64,000 nucleotides of DNA. Source: Marihabitans asiaticum (GTDB lineage: Bacteria > Actinomycetota > Actinomycetes > Actinomycetales > Dermatophilaceae). The translations under genes and the position numbers were made by a program. The notes under the pieces were generated by a model. It was given only the letters and a program-made list of their open reading frames with translations, had not been told where the DNA came from and did no database searches. Each line of letters begins with the position of its first letter. Positions within the stretch are counted from its first letter, which is position 1. Positions 43,078 through 53,483 of this stretch are shown one piece after another. Location: the NCBI RefSeq assembly GCF_007828725.1, contig NZ_VIUW01000003.1, positions 557,212 to 621,211 on the forward strand. The letters run 5' to 3'.

Positions 43078-44270
43078 TGAGTCTGCTGACGCAGAACCCG
43101 GGCCAGCAGGCCCACACCCACAGCGCGGACACGATGGTCCCGGACCAGTCCCGCGGCGAGCGCCCCCGATCCTTCGAGGTCGCCGACTTCCCGATGCCGA
43201 CCGGTCGCGAGGAGGAGTGGCGCTTCACCCCCGTGGGTGACCTCGGCGCGCTGCTCGCCGACGAGGCCACCGGCGCCTGCCTGGACTGGGAGGAGTCGCT
43301 GCCCGAAGGGGTGACCCTGGGCAGCATGAGCGTCGAGGAGTGGCGCGGCCTCGGTCTGCCGCGTCCGGCAGACCGGCCGGCGGCGATCGCCGCCGCCCGC
43401 AGCGGCGGGGTCGCCGTGCTCGACATCCCGGCCGAGGCCGAGCTGACCGAGCCGGTCCGCATCCGGCTCACCGGCGACTCCGAGCAGGTCGTCCACGGGC
43501 ACCTCCTCGTGCGGGTCGGGCGATTTGCCCGCGCGACGGTGATCCTCGAGCACGCGGGGACCTCGCGGTACGCCGAGCAGCTGACGGTGACCACCGAGGA
43601 CGGCGCCGACCTCACCCTCGTCACCACCCAGGAGTGGGCCGACGACGCCCAGCACCTCGCCCAGCACGACGTCGTCGTCGGCCGGGACGCCCGGGTGCGC
43701 CACGTCGCGGTGACCCTCGGCGGGGAGGTGGTCCGGGTGTGCACCAACGCGACCTACGCGGGCACCGGTGGCACCTTCGAGGGCTTCGGCGTGTACTTCT
43801 CCGACGCCGGGCAGCACCTCGAGCACCGGCTCTTCGTCGACCACGAGGCGCCGCACTGCCGCAGCAACGTCGAGTACAAGGGCGCGCTGAACGGCGACAC
43901 CGCCCGGGCGGTCTGGATCGGAGACGTGCTCATCCGGGCCGAGGCCGAAGGCACCGACACCTACGAGCTGAACCGCAACCTGCTGCTCAGCGACGGTGCC
44001 CGGGCCGACTCGGTGCCGAACCTCGAGATCGAGACCGGCGAGATCGCTGGCGCCGGCCACGCCTCGACCACCGGTCGCTTCGACGACCAGCACCTCTTCT
44101 ACCTCCAGTCCCGGGGCATCCCCGAGGACGAGGCGCGCCGCCTCGTCGTGCGCGGCTTCTTCGCCGCGATCGTCTCGCGGATCGGCATCCCCGAGGTGAC
44201 CGAGCGGCTCATGACCGCCATCGAGGACGAGCTGGCCGCCGTCTCGACGCAGGCGGGGGAGCGGGCATGA
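43077..44270 (+). CDS. sufD: Fe-S cluster assembly protein SufD
   Basis: The 397-residue SufB paralogue completes the SufBC2D complex. Its N-terminus has GREEEWRFTPVGDL; the beta-helix has GVYFSDAGQHLEHRLFVDHEAPHCRSNVEYKG, containing the His essential in E. coli SufD, and the end has [27 protein letters not shown]. It sits between sufB and a Rieske ferredoxin with 1-4 base overlaps. Confidence 0.95.
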   Translation: MSLLTQNPGQQAHTHSADTMVPDQSRGERPRSFEVADFPMPTGREEEWRFTPVGDLGALLADEATGACLDWEESLPEGVTLGSMSVEEWRGLGLPRPADRPAAIAAARSGGVAVLDIPAEAELTEPVRIRLTGDSEQVVHGHLLVRVGRFARATVILEHAGTSRYAEQLTVTTEDGADLTLVTTQEWADDAQHLAQHDVVVGRDARVRHVAVTLGGEVVRVCTNATYAGTGGTFEGFGVYFSDAGQHLEHRLFVDHEAPHCRSNVEYKGALNGDTARAVWIGDVLIRAEAEGTDTYELNRNLLLSDGARADSVPNLEIETGEIAGAGHASTTGRFDDQHLFYLQSRGIPEDEARRLVVRGFFAAIVSRIGIPEVTERLMTAIEDELAAVSTQAGERA

Positions 44271-44611
44271 CCGCCGCGACCGCGACCTACGGCGAGCCGG
44301 TCCACGTCTGCGGCGTCGCCGACCTCCCCGAGGTGGGCGCCGCCCAGGCCGAGATCGAGGGTCGCCTCGTGGCGATCGTGCGCACCGAGGACGGCGCAGT
44401 GCACGCCATCGACGACACCTGCACCCACGCCAACGTCTCCCTCTCCGAGGGTGAGGTCGAGGGCTGCCAGGTCGAGTGCTGGCTGCACGGCTCCACCTTC
44501 GACGTCCGGACCGGGGAGCCCTCCGGCCTGCCAGCCACGGTTCCCGTCGCGGTCCACCAGGTCACGGTCGACGACGACGGTCAGGTCTTCGTCGCCCTGG
44601 CCGCCGGCTGA
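44267..44611 (+). CDS. Rieske-type [2Fe-2S] ferredoxin of the suf operon
   Basis: The 114-residue soluble protein has Rieske ligands CTHANVSLSEG (C-x-H) and CWLHGSTF (C-x2-H). It is annotated in many actinobacteria as a non-heme oxygenase ferredoxin subunit, yet its fixed place between sufD and sufC suggests electron supply for cluster assembly. That role is inference. The ATG overlaps the sufD stop. Confidence 0.92.
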   Translation: MTAATATYGEPVHVCGVADLPEVGAAQAEIEGRLVAIVRTEDGAVHAIDDTCTHANVSLSEGEVEGCQVECWLHGSTFDVRTGEPSGLPATVPVAVHQVTVDDDGQVFVALAAG

Positions 44612-44675
44612 GCCACCCACCGACAACCCCCAAGACACCACCCCTTCGTCAACCGGAAGAAGGCAAGCACCACCG

Positions 44676-46765
<2,090 letters not shown>

Positions 46766-46769
46766 CCCG

Positions 46770-47243
46770 GTGGACCTGTACCAAGAGCTCATCCTCGAGC
46801 ACAGCAAGCGACCCTTCCACACCGGTCTGCGGGAGGGTCACCAGGCCGAGGTGCACCACGTGAACCCCACCTGCGGTGACGAGGTCACCCTCCGGGTCCA
46901 CCTCGACGGCGACGGCCCGCACGCCCGGCTGGCCGACATCTCCTACGAGGCGACAGGCTGCTCGATCTCGACGGCCTCGACCTCGATGATGGCCCAGGAG
47001 ATCACCGGCGAGGAGGTCGCCGAGGCGATGCAGGTGCACGCCGGGATGAAGGCGATGCTCACGAGCAAGGGTGAGGACCCCGGCGACGAGGAGATCATCG
47101 GTGACGGCGTCGCCCTCGCCGGCGTCGCGAAGTACCCCGCCCGCGTCAAGTGCGCCCTGCTCGGGTGGATGGCCCTGACCGACGCCCTGGCCCAGGCCGG
47201 CGTCGACCCGACCGCGCTCACCGCGACCCAAGGAGAGAGCTGA
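46770..47243 (+). CDS. sufU: Zinc-dependent sulfur-transfer protein SufU
   Basis: The 157-residue IscU-like protein has cysteines C35 (NPTCGD), C64 (GCSIS) and C128 (VKCALL), plus an 18-21 residue insertion between the second and third, typical of SufU. It accepts sulfur from SufS. The GTG at 46770 lies 5 bases after the sufS stop. Confidence 0.95.
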   Translation: MDLYQELILEHSKRPFHTGLREGHQAEVHHVNPTCGDEVTLRVHLDGDGPHARLADISYEATGCSISTASTSMMAQEITGEEVAEAMQVHAGMKAMLTSKGEDPGDEEIIGDGVALAGVAKYPARVKCALLGWMALTDALAQAGVDPTALTATQGES

Positions 47244-47244
47244 C

Positions 47245-47571
47245 ATGACCCAGACCCCCACCCCCGTCAACGTCGCCGACGTCGAGGAGGCGCTGCGCGA
47301 CGTGGTCGACCCCGAGCTCGGCATCAACGTCGTCGACCTCGGTCTCGTCTACGGCGTGAGCGTCGACCCGCAGAACAACGCGATCATCGACATGACCCTC
47401 ACCTCGGCCGCCTGTCCGCTCACCGACGTCATCGAGGACCAGGTCGCGCAGACCCTCGAGGGCCTCGTCGTCGGGCACCGGATCAACTGGGTCTGGATGC
47501 CGCCGTGGGGCCCGGACAAGATCACCGACGACGGCCGCGAGCAGCTGCGCGCCCTCGGCTTCAACATCTGA
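47245..47571 (+). CDS. sufT: SufT/DUF59 (MIP18-type) Fe-S assembly factor
   Basis: The 108-residue protein has the DUF59 core: VVDPELGINVVDLGLVYGV, MTLTSAACPLTDVIEDQV with one conserved Cys, and a C-terminal WMPPWGPDKITDDGREQLRALGF. Such proteins help mature Fe-S proteins and commonly close actinobacterial suf operons. It starts one base after sufU. Confidence 0.93.
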   Translation: MTQTPTPVNVADVEEALRDVVDPELGINVVDLGLVYGVSVDPQNNAIIDMTLTSAACPLTDVIEDQVAQTLEGLVVGHRINWVWMPPWGPDKITDDGREQLRALGFNI

Positions 47572-48123
47572 GTGACGCGCGTCGTCGAGGTGGCGCCCGA
47601 GCGCTACCCGGCGTGGCGTGAGCGCTTCGAGGAGCGCAATGCCGGCCTGACCGAGCCGCAGCGGGTCGTCGGGGTCGAGACCTTCGAGCACGACCTGCTC
47701 GGGCTCCTCCTCGTGCGCCGTGGCGGCTACGCGATCGGCCTGGCGAAGGGGGGAACCCTCGTCGAGCACAAGGTGGGGAGCGCCTACGTCCAGTCGCGGA
47801 CGAAGAAGGGCGGGTGGAGCCAGCAGCGCTACGCGCGGCGCCGCGGCAAGCAGGCCGACGAGCTTGTCACCCGCGTCAGAGACCACGCCGCGCGGCTGCT
47901 CACCCACCCGGACCCACAGGCCCGAGCACGCAGGCTCGACGGGATGTGTCTCGGCGGAGATCGCCAGCTCCTCGCCGAGGTCCTCGAGGACCCGCGACTG
48001 ACCCCCCTTCGCTCCCTGCCGACGCGTGAGCTCTACGACCTGCCCGACCCGCGCCTGACGGTGCTGCGCACAGCCCTGGAGCGGGCACGGGCGGTGCGGG
48101 TGACGATCGAGGACCCTGGCTGA
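47572..48123 (+). CDS. acVLRF1-family peptidyl-tRNA hydrolase (Vms1-like release factor)
   Basis: The 183-residue protein has LVRRGGYAIGLAKGGTLVEHKVGSAYVQ followed by KKGGWSQQRYARRRGKQ. The Gln in this GGxSQQR loop matches the catalytic Gln of Vms1/ANKZF1, eRF1-like factors that release nascent chains from stalled ribosomes. The GTG starts directly after the sufT stop with no gap, so it is probably in the suf operon. Family recognition is good; cellular role is inferred. Confidence 0.85.
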   Translation: MTRVVEVAPERYPAWRERFEERNAGLTEPQRVVGVETFEHDLLGLLLVRRGGYAIGLAKGGTLVEHKVGSAYVQSRTKKGGWSQQRYARRRGKQADELVTRVRDHAARLLTHPDPQARARRLDGMCLGGDRQLLAEVLEDPRLTPLRSLPTRELYDLPDPRLTVLRTALERARAVRVTIEDPG

Positions 48124-48129
48124 GGGAGG

Positions 48130-49050
48130 TCAGACGTTCTCGGGGTTGTCCACCTCGAAGGTGTCGCACTGGTTGATGTTCTCGGCCTGCATCCCCTTGA
48201 TGAACCAGCCCTGGCGCGCCTGAGCCGACCCGTGGGTCCAGCCGTCGGGGTTGACCCCACCGCCCGAACGCTTCTGGATCGTGTCGTCCCCGACAGACTT
48301 CGCCGCGCCGAGCGCGTTGCGGATCTGCTCCTCGGTGGGCTGCTCCAGGAGCGTGTTGCCGTTCTTGTCCTTGGTCGTCGCCGCGTCCTGGACCCACATA
48401 CCGGCGAAGCAGTCAGCCATGAGCTCGACACGCACCGCGCCCGAGTTCGCCCCCTTCGGGTCCTTCTGGCTCTCCTCCAGCACGCCGTAGAGGTTCTGGA
48501 TGTGGTGCCCGTACTCGTGGGCCAGGACGTAGAGCTCGGCGAGCGGGCCGTCCTCGGCCCCCAGCTGACGCTCCATGATGTCGAAGAAGTCGGTGTCGAT
48601 GTAGATGCCCTGGTCGAGCGGGCAGTAGAAGGGGCCGACCTGGTTGCTCGCGGTGCCGCACTGCGACTGGGTCTGCCCGGAGTAGATGTTCACCGTCGGG
48701 TTCGGGAACTCCCGGTCGCCGAGCCCCTGCTTCAGGTCGGGCTGGTTGCTCCAGTAGTCGTAGAGGCTGTTCTCGCCGCCGACCATGAGGCACGTGCGGC
48801 TCTCGTTGGCGTCCGCCCCGGATCTGCACTCCTCGTACCCGCTGCCCTGACCCTGCTGCTGGCCCTGCTCGGCCGGCGCCTGGGACTGACCGCCGTCGCC
48901 ACCGGGCAGGTTGCCGGTGAAGAGGAAGTAGACGACCGCGACGATCAGGCCGACGATGCCGCCGCCCCCGGCGATCACCGGACCACGGCCTCCACCGCCA
49001 CCCCCACCCATGCGAGAGGTGTCGAGGGATGCGTTGTCGTTGAAACTCAT
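48130..49050 (-). CDS. YpfJ-type neutral zinc metallopeptidase, membrane-anchored
   Basis: The 306-residue protein has a Gly-rich cytoplasmic N-terminus, one membrane helix (GGIVGLIVAVVYFLFTG, about residues 30-46), a Gln/Gly-rich linker and an extracytoplasmic peptidase with zinc motif HEYGHH (H178, H182) plus RVELMADCFAGMW. Four or more cysteines suit disulfides outside the cell. This is the zinc-metalloprotease/YpfJ family, whose substrates are unknown. It meets the preceding gene tail to tail, 6 bases apart. Confidence 0.93.
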   Translation of the reverse strand: MSFNDNASLDTSRMGGGGGGGRGPVIAGGGGIVGLIVAVVYFLFTGNLPGGDGGQSQAPAEQGQQQGQGSGYEECRSGADANESRTCLMVGGENSLYDYWSNQPDLKQGLGDREFPNPTVNIYSGQTQSQCGTASNQVGPFYCPLDQGIYIDTDFFDIMERQLGAEDGPLAELYVLAHEYGHHIQNLYGVLEESQKDPKGANSGAVRVELMADCFAGMWVQDAATTKDKNGNTLLEQPTEEQIRNALGAAKSVGDDTIQKRSGGGVNPDGWTHGSAQARQGWFIKGMQAENINQCDTFEVDNPENV

Positions 49051-49238
49051 CCGTGCCGCGTCCTTGTCTCGTCCGTGCGCGGGCCACCCAGGGGCGGGGG
49101 CCGGTGGCGCTTAGACTAGCCCGTGGCCCGTCGACGGGGCGCTGCCGCGCGACCCAGGCCGCCTCCCTTCGCCTGGAGAGGGCGCGGGACTCCGGCAGGC
49201 CACACCGACCCCCCACCATCGACCCCTGCAGGAGCACG

Positions 49239-50837
49239 ATGATCACCGCCACCTCCGTCGAGCTGCGCGCGGGCTCGCGCATCCTCCTGGAGGAGGCGAG
49301 CTTCCGGGTAGCGCCCGGCGACCGGGTCGGACTCGTGGGGCGCAACGGCGCCGGTAAGACGACGCTCACCAAGGTGATCGCCGGCCAGACCCAGGCGGCC
49401 GGGGGCACGATCTTAAGCAGCGGCGATGTCGGGTACCTGCCCCAGGACCCGCGCACCGGTGACCTGTCGATCAGCGCCCGGGCGCGGATTCTCTCCGCCC
49501 GCGGCCTGGACACGATCGTCGCCGACCGCGCCGCCGCCGAGGAGGGGATGGCCAGCGAGGACCCCGAGACGATGGAGCGGGCGATGCGGCGCTACTCGCG
49601 GCTGGACGCCCAGTTCGAGTCCGCCGGCGGGTACGCCGCGGAGGCCGAGGCGGCCTCCATCGCCCAGGCTCTGGGCATCGAGAGCCACCGCATGGACCAG
49701 CCGCTCTCGACGCTGTCCGGCGGTCAGCGCCGACGGGTCGAGCTGGCGCGGATCCTCTTCAGCGGAGCCGAGACCCTGCTGCTGGACGAGCCGACCAACC
49801 ACCTCGACGCCGACTCCATCGCCTGGCTGCGCGACCATCTGCGCGGTTACGCCGGCGGCCTGATCATCATCAGCCACGACGTCGATCTCATCGAGGTGGT
49901 GGTCAACCGGGTCTTCCACCTCGACGCGAACCGCTGCGAGCTCGACATCTACAACATGGGGTGGAAGCAGTACCTCCAGGCCCGGGAGACCGATGAGCGG
50001 CGCCGCAAGCGCGAGCTCGCCAACGCCCAGAAGAAGGCCGGTGCCCTGCTCGAGCAGGCCGAGAAGATGAGGGCCAAGGCGACCAAGGCCGCCGCGGCCC
50101 AGCAGATGATCCGCCGTGCCGAGCGGATGCTCGCCGGGGTCGAGGGGGAGCGGACCCAGGACAAGGTCGCCAAGCTGCGCTTCCCCGACCCGTCCGCGTG
50201 CGGCAGGACCCCCCTTCGCGCCTCGGGTCTGTCCCGCTCCTACGGGAGCCAGGAGATCTTCACCGATGTCGACCTCGCGATCGACCGGGGGAGCAAGGTG
50301 GTCGTGCTCGGTCTGAACGGCGCGGGCAAGACCACGCTGCTGCGGATGCTCGCCGGGGTCGACCAGCCCGACACCGGGCAGGTCGAGCCGGGCCACGGCC
50401 TCAAGCTCGGCTACTACGCCCAGGAGCACGAGAACCTCGACGTCGACCGGTCCGTCCTGGACAACATGAAGTCCGCGGCGCCGGACCTCGGGGAGACAGA
50501 CGTGCGCAAGGTGCTCGGCTCCTTCCTCTTCAGCGGCGATGACGTGGAGAAGCCGGCCGGTGTGCTCTCCGGCGGAGAGAAGACCCGGCTGTCGCTCGCG
50601 CTGCTCGTCGTCAGCTCGGCCAACGTCCTGCTGCTCGACGAGCCGACGAACAACCTCGACCCCGCGAGCCGTGAGGAGATCCTCGGGGCACTCTCGACCT
50701 ACAAGGGCGCGGTCGTGCTCGTCACCCACGACGAAGGGGCGGTCGAGGCACTGCAGCCCGAGCGGATCCTTCTGCTCCCCGACGGGGTCGAGGACCTCTG
50801 GGGGCCGGACTACCAGGACCTCGTGTCGCTCGCATGA
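49239..50837 (+). CDS. ABC-F family ATPase (ribosome-associated)
   Basis: The 532-residue protein has two cassettes without membrane domains: GRNGAGKTT, LSGGQRRRVELARIL, LLDEPTNHLD and then GLNGAGKTT, LSGGEKTRLSLALL, LLDEPTNNLD. The linker (ARETDERRRKRELANAQKKAGALLEQAEKMRAKATKAAAAQQM, charged helix) is the ABC-F P-site tRNA interaction motif region. ABC-F proteins act on stalled or antibiotic-bound ribosomes; which type this is cannot be told. The ATG at 49239 follows GGAG. Confidence 0.93.
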   Translation: MITATSVELRAGSRILLEEASFRVAPGDRVGLVGRNGAGKTTLTKVIAGQTQAAGGTILSSGDVGYLPQDPRTGDLSISARARILSARGLDTIVADRAAAEEGMASEDPETMERAMRRYSRLDAQFESAGGYAAEAEAASIAQALGIESHRMDQPLSTLSGGQRRRVELARILFSGAETLLLDEPTNHLDADSIAWLRDHLRGYAGGLIIISHDVDLIEVVVNRVFHLDANRCELDIYNMGWKQYLQARETDERRRKRELANAQKKAGALLEQAEKMRAKATKAAAAQQMIRRAERMLAGVEGERTQDKVAKLRFPDPSACGRTPLRASGLSRSYGSQEIFTDVDLAIDRGSKVVVLGLNGAGKTTLLRMLAGVDQPDTGQVEPGHGLKLGYYAQEHENLDVDRSVLDNMKSAAPDLGETDVRKVLGSFLFSGDDVEKPAGVLSGGEKTRLSLALLVVSSANVLLLDEPTNNLDPASREEILGALSTYKGAVVLVTHDEGAVEALQPERILLLPDGVEDLWGPDYQDLVSLA

Positions 50838-50858
50838 CCTAGAACACATAATTCAGCG

Positions 50859-50889
50859 TTATGCATTGCATAAGGAGACTCGCTACGCT
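50859..50889 (+). promoter_or_regulatory. sir promoter with TTATGCA-T-TGCATAA operator
   Basis: A perfect 7+1+7 palindrome (50859-50873) lies in an A+T-rich island and is followed by a possible -10 box TACGCT (50884-50889), 6 nt before the sir GTG. The palindrome covers the expected -35 position. It is a likely binding site for a sulfur-responsive regulator, not identified here. Confidence 0.6.
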
Positions 50890-50895
50890 CGCGGG

Positions 50896-52581
50896 GTGAA
50901 CGCAACGACCCCTGCACAGGCTGCCCCACGAGCTGCACGGCCCACCCGCACCACGTCCACCGGCGCGTGGGCCGACGGCGACCGCTCCCCGCTCAACCAC
51001 AACGAAGAGTTCAAGCAGGCCGACGACGGACTCAACGTGCGAGCGCGGATCCTGGAGACATACAGCCGCGAAGGCTTCGCCTCGATCGCGCCGGACGACC
51101 TCACCGGGCGGATGCGCTGGTGGGGGCTCTACACCCAGCGCAAGCAGGGCCTCGACGGAACCCACACCGGCGGGGACGGGCTCGACGACGAGTACTTCAT
51201 GATGCGCATCCGCTGCGACGGCGGCGCGTTGAGCACCGAGCAGCTTCGGGTCGTCGCCGGCATCAGCACCGACTTCGCCCGCGGGACCGCGGACATCACC
51301 GACCGGCAGAACATCCAGCTGCACTGGGTGCGCGTCGAGGACGTCCCGCAGATCTGGGAGCGGCTTGAGAGCGTCGGTCTCGGATCGACCCAGGCCTGCG
51401 GAGACGTGCCGCGCGTCGTCCTCGGCTCGCCGGTCGCCGGGATCGCGGCCGACGAGATTATCGACGGCACGCCGGCGGTAGAGGCGATCGTCGGGCAGTA
51501 CCTGGGCAGCCCAGAGTTCTCCAACCTGCCGCGCAAGTTCAAGACCGCGGTGTCCGGCAGCCCGAGCCTCGACGTCGCTCACGAGATCAACGACGTCTCC
51601 TTCGTCGGTGTGGAGCACCCCGAGCTCGGTCCGGGCTTCGACCTCTGGGTCGGCGGCGGGCTCTCGACCAACCCGATGCTCGCTCAGCGGCTCGGCACCT
51701 TCGTCACCCTTGAGGAGGTGCCCGAGGTGTGGGCCGGGGTGTGCGGGATCTTCCGTGACCACGGCTATCGACGGCTCCGCAACCGGGCCCGGCTGAAGTT
51801 CCTCGTCGCGGACTGGGGCACCGAGCGCTTCCGCGAGGTGCTCGAGCAGGACTACCTCGGGCGTGCGCTGCCCGACGGGCCGGCCCCCCACACCCCTGGT
51901 GAGCTGCGTCGCGACCACGTCGGCGTGCACCGCCACCGGGACGGCCGCGTCTGGGTCGGTGTCGCCGCCATCGGCGGGCGGGTGAACGGCGAGATCCTCG
52001 CGACGGTCGCCGACGCCGCCGAGGCGGCCGGCTCTCGGCGCATCCGCCTGACCCCGCACCAGAAGCTGCTCGTCCTGGACGTCGAGCCGGACCGAGCCGA
52101 AGGTCTGATCGCGACCCTCGACGGCCTGGGGCTACCTGCCCGCCCCAGCGAGTGGCGACGGGGGGTCATGGCGTGCACGGGCATCGAGTACTGCAAGCTC
52201 GCGCTGACCGAGACCAAGGGCCGCGCCCGCTGGACCGTCGAGCAGCTCGAGGCGCGCCTGCCGGAGATGGACGTCCCGATATCGATCCACCTCAACGGCT
52301 GCCCCAACAGCTGCGCGCGCACCCAGACGGCCGACATCGGCCTCAAGGGCATGGTGGCGAAGGGGGAGGAGGACCGGGTCGTCGAGACCTACCAGGTCCA
52401 CCTCGGCGGCGCCCTCGGCGCCGAGCCGGCGCTCGCACGCAAGACCCGCGCGCTCAAGGTCCGAGCTGACGAGCTGCCCGATTACATCGAGCGCGTCTCA
52501 CGGACCTACCTCGCGCAGCGGGGGAGCGGCGAGTCCTTCGCCGCGTGGGCCCGCCGAGCCGACGAGGAGGACATCCGATGA
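50896..52581 (+). CDS. sir: Ferredoxin-dependent assimilatory sulfite reductase (SirA/NirA family)
   Basis: The 561-residue protein reduces sulfite to sulfide with six electrons. Siroheme-[4Fe-4S] cysteines are C427 and C433 (ACTGIEYCKLA) and C469 and C473 (NGCPNSCAR). Tyr79 (WWGLYTQR) and Cys168 (TQACGDVPR) match the residues that cross-link covalently in mycobacterial SirA, favouring sulfite over nitrite reductase; the cysH and siroheme neighbours agree. The GTG at 50896 is 6 nt after a -10 box; an AAGGAG at 50872 is too far upstream to act as ribosome site. Confidence 0.93.
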   Translation: MNATTPAQAAPRAARPTRTTSTGAWADGDRSPLNHNEEFKQADDGLNVRARILETYSREGFASIAPDDLTGRMRWWGLYTQRKQGLDGTHTGGDGLDDEYFMMRIRCDGGALSTEQLRVVAGISTDFARGTADITDRQNIQLHWVRVEDVPQIWERLESVGLGSTQACGDVPRVVLGSPVAGIAADEIIDGTPAVEAIVGQYLGSPEFSNLPRKFKTAVSGSPSLDVAHEINDVSFVGVEHPELGPGFDLWVGGGLSTNPMLAQRLGTFVTLEEVPEVWAGVCGIFRDHGYRRLRNRARLKFLVADWGTERFREVLEQDYLGRALPDGPAPHTPGELRRDHVGVHRHRDGRVWVGVAAIGGRVNGEILATVADAAEAAGSRRIRLTPHQKLLVLDVEPDRAEGLIATLDGLGLPARPSEWRRGVMACTGIEYCKLALTETKGRARWTVEQLEARLPEMDVPISIHLNGCPNSCARTQTADIGLKGMVAKGEEDRVVETYQVHLGGALGAEPALARKTRALKVRADELPDYIERVSRTYLAQRGSGESFAAWARRADEEDIR

Positions 52582-52727
52582 GCACGCCAGCGATCTACCA
52601 CTGCCCGTTCTGCGCCGAGACCGACCTGCGGCCGGTCGAGGAACCCCGCGGAGCCTGGTCGTGCGGGTCCTGCGTACGCATCTTCACCGTCACCTTGCAC
52701 CGCTCCGACCTCGAGGAGGCCCGATGA
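52578..52727 (+). CDS. 49-residue zinc-ribbon/ferredoxin-like protein between sir and cysH
   Basis: Two CxxC pairs (YHCPFCAET and WSCGSCVRIF) separated by about 17 residues suggest one zinc or Fe-S site. The ATG overlaps the sir stop (ATGA) and its own stop overlaps cysH (ATGA), so it is coupled to both enzymes. It may be an electron carrier or assembly factor for sulfite reduction, similar in position to small CysX-type proteins; that is inference. Confidence 0.85.
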   Translation: MSTPAIYHCPFCAETDLRPVEEPRGAWSCGSCVRIFTVTLHRSDLEEAR

Positions 52728-53467
52728 CAACGGCGAGCACAGACCACGAGCAGGTCCAGGCCGAGCTCGAGGACGCGGCGGCCGAGCTCGCCTCAGCTGA
52801 GAGGGCTCACGGCGACCGGTACGAGGGCCGGGTCGAGGTGGCCCGTTCGGCGTTGCGATGGGCCCACGATCGGTACGGCGACGACCTGACCATCGCGTCC
52901 TCGATGGGCGACGTCGCGCTGGTCCACCTCGCTGGGACCACGCTGAGCGGGGCAGACGTGTTCTTCCTCGACACGGGGTACCACTTCGCCGAGACCCTCG
53001 CGACCCGCGATGCCTACGCGGCGATGCTGCCGTTGCGCATCCGCACGATCTACCCGCTCCTCGGCGTCGCCGAGCAGGACGCGCGCCACGGTCCTCGCCT
53101 GCACGACCGCGAGCCCGACCGGTGCTGCGCGATCCGTAAGGTCGAGCCGCTGGGCCGTGCCCTCGACGGCTACGAGGCCTGGGCGAGCGGGGTCCGGCGC
53201 CAGGACGCACCGCCACGTGCCGGCACGAAGATCCTCGAGTGGGATCACACGAGGAGCATGGTCAAGCTCAACCCGATCGCGGGCTGGACCGATGATGACG
53301 TCGACCGATACCTCGCTGAGCACGACGTGCCCCAGAACCCGCTCCAGCACAGCGGGTACACCTCGATCGGGTGCGCTCCGTGCACCCGCCCGACGCTCGA
53401 GGGCGAGGACCCGCGCGCCGGCCGGTGGTCGGGCAGCGCGAAGACCGAGTGCGGGATCCACACGTGA
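52724..53467 (+). CDS. cysH: Adenylyl-sulfate (APS) reductase, [4Fe-4S] type
   Basis: The 247-residue protein reduces activated sulfate to sulfite. The cysteines C134-C135 (RCCAIRK) and C217/C220 (GCAPCTRP) form the CC-x(n)-CxxC cluster motif that marks APS rather than PAPS reductases, and the C-terminal KTECGIHT holds the catalytic Cys. SSMGDVALVH is the nucleotide loop. No sulfate adenylyltransferase gene lies in the window. Confidence 0.94.
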   Translation: MTTASTDHEQVQAELEDAAAELASAERAHGDRYEGRVEVARSALRWAHDRYGDDLTIASSMGDVALVHLAGTTLSGADVFFLDTGYHFAETLATRDAYAAMLPLRIRTIYPLLGVAEQDARHGPRLHDREPDRCCAIRKVEPLGRALDGYEAWASGVRRQDAPPRAGTKILEWDHTRSMVKLNPIAGWTDDDVDRYLAEHDVPQNPLQHSGYTSIGCAPCTRPTLEGEDPRAGRWSGSAKTECGIHT

Positions 53468-53483
53468 GGCAGGAGGCGCTCTG

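Noticed and set aside
50872..50877. AAGGAG as ribosome site for sir
   Set aside because: It is 18 nt from the GTG and no nearer start codon is in frame; it is mostly part of the palindrome's right flank.
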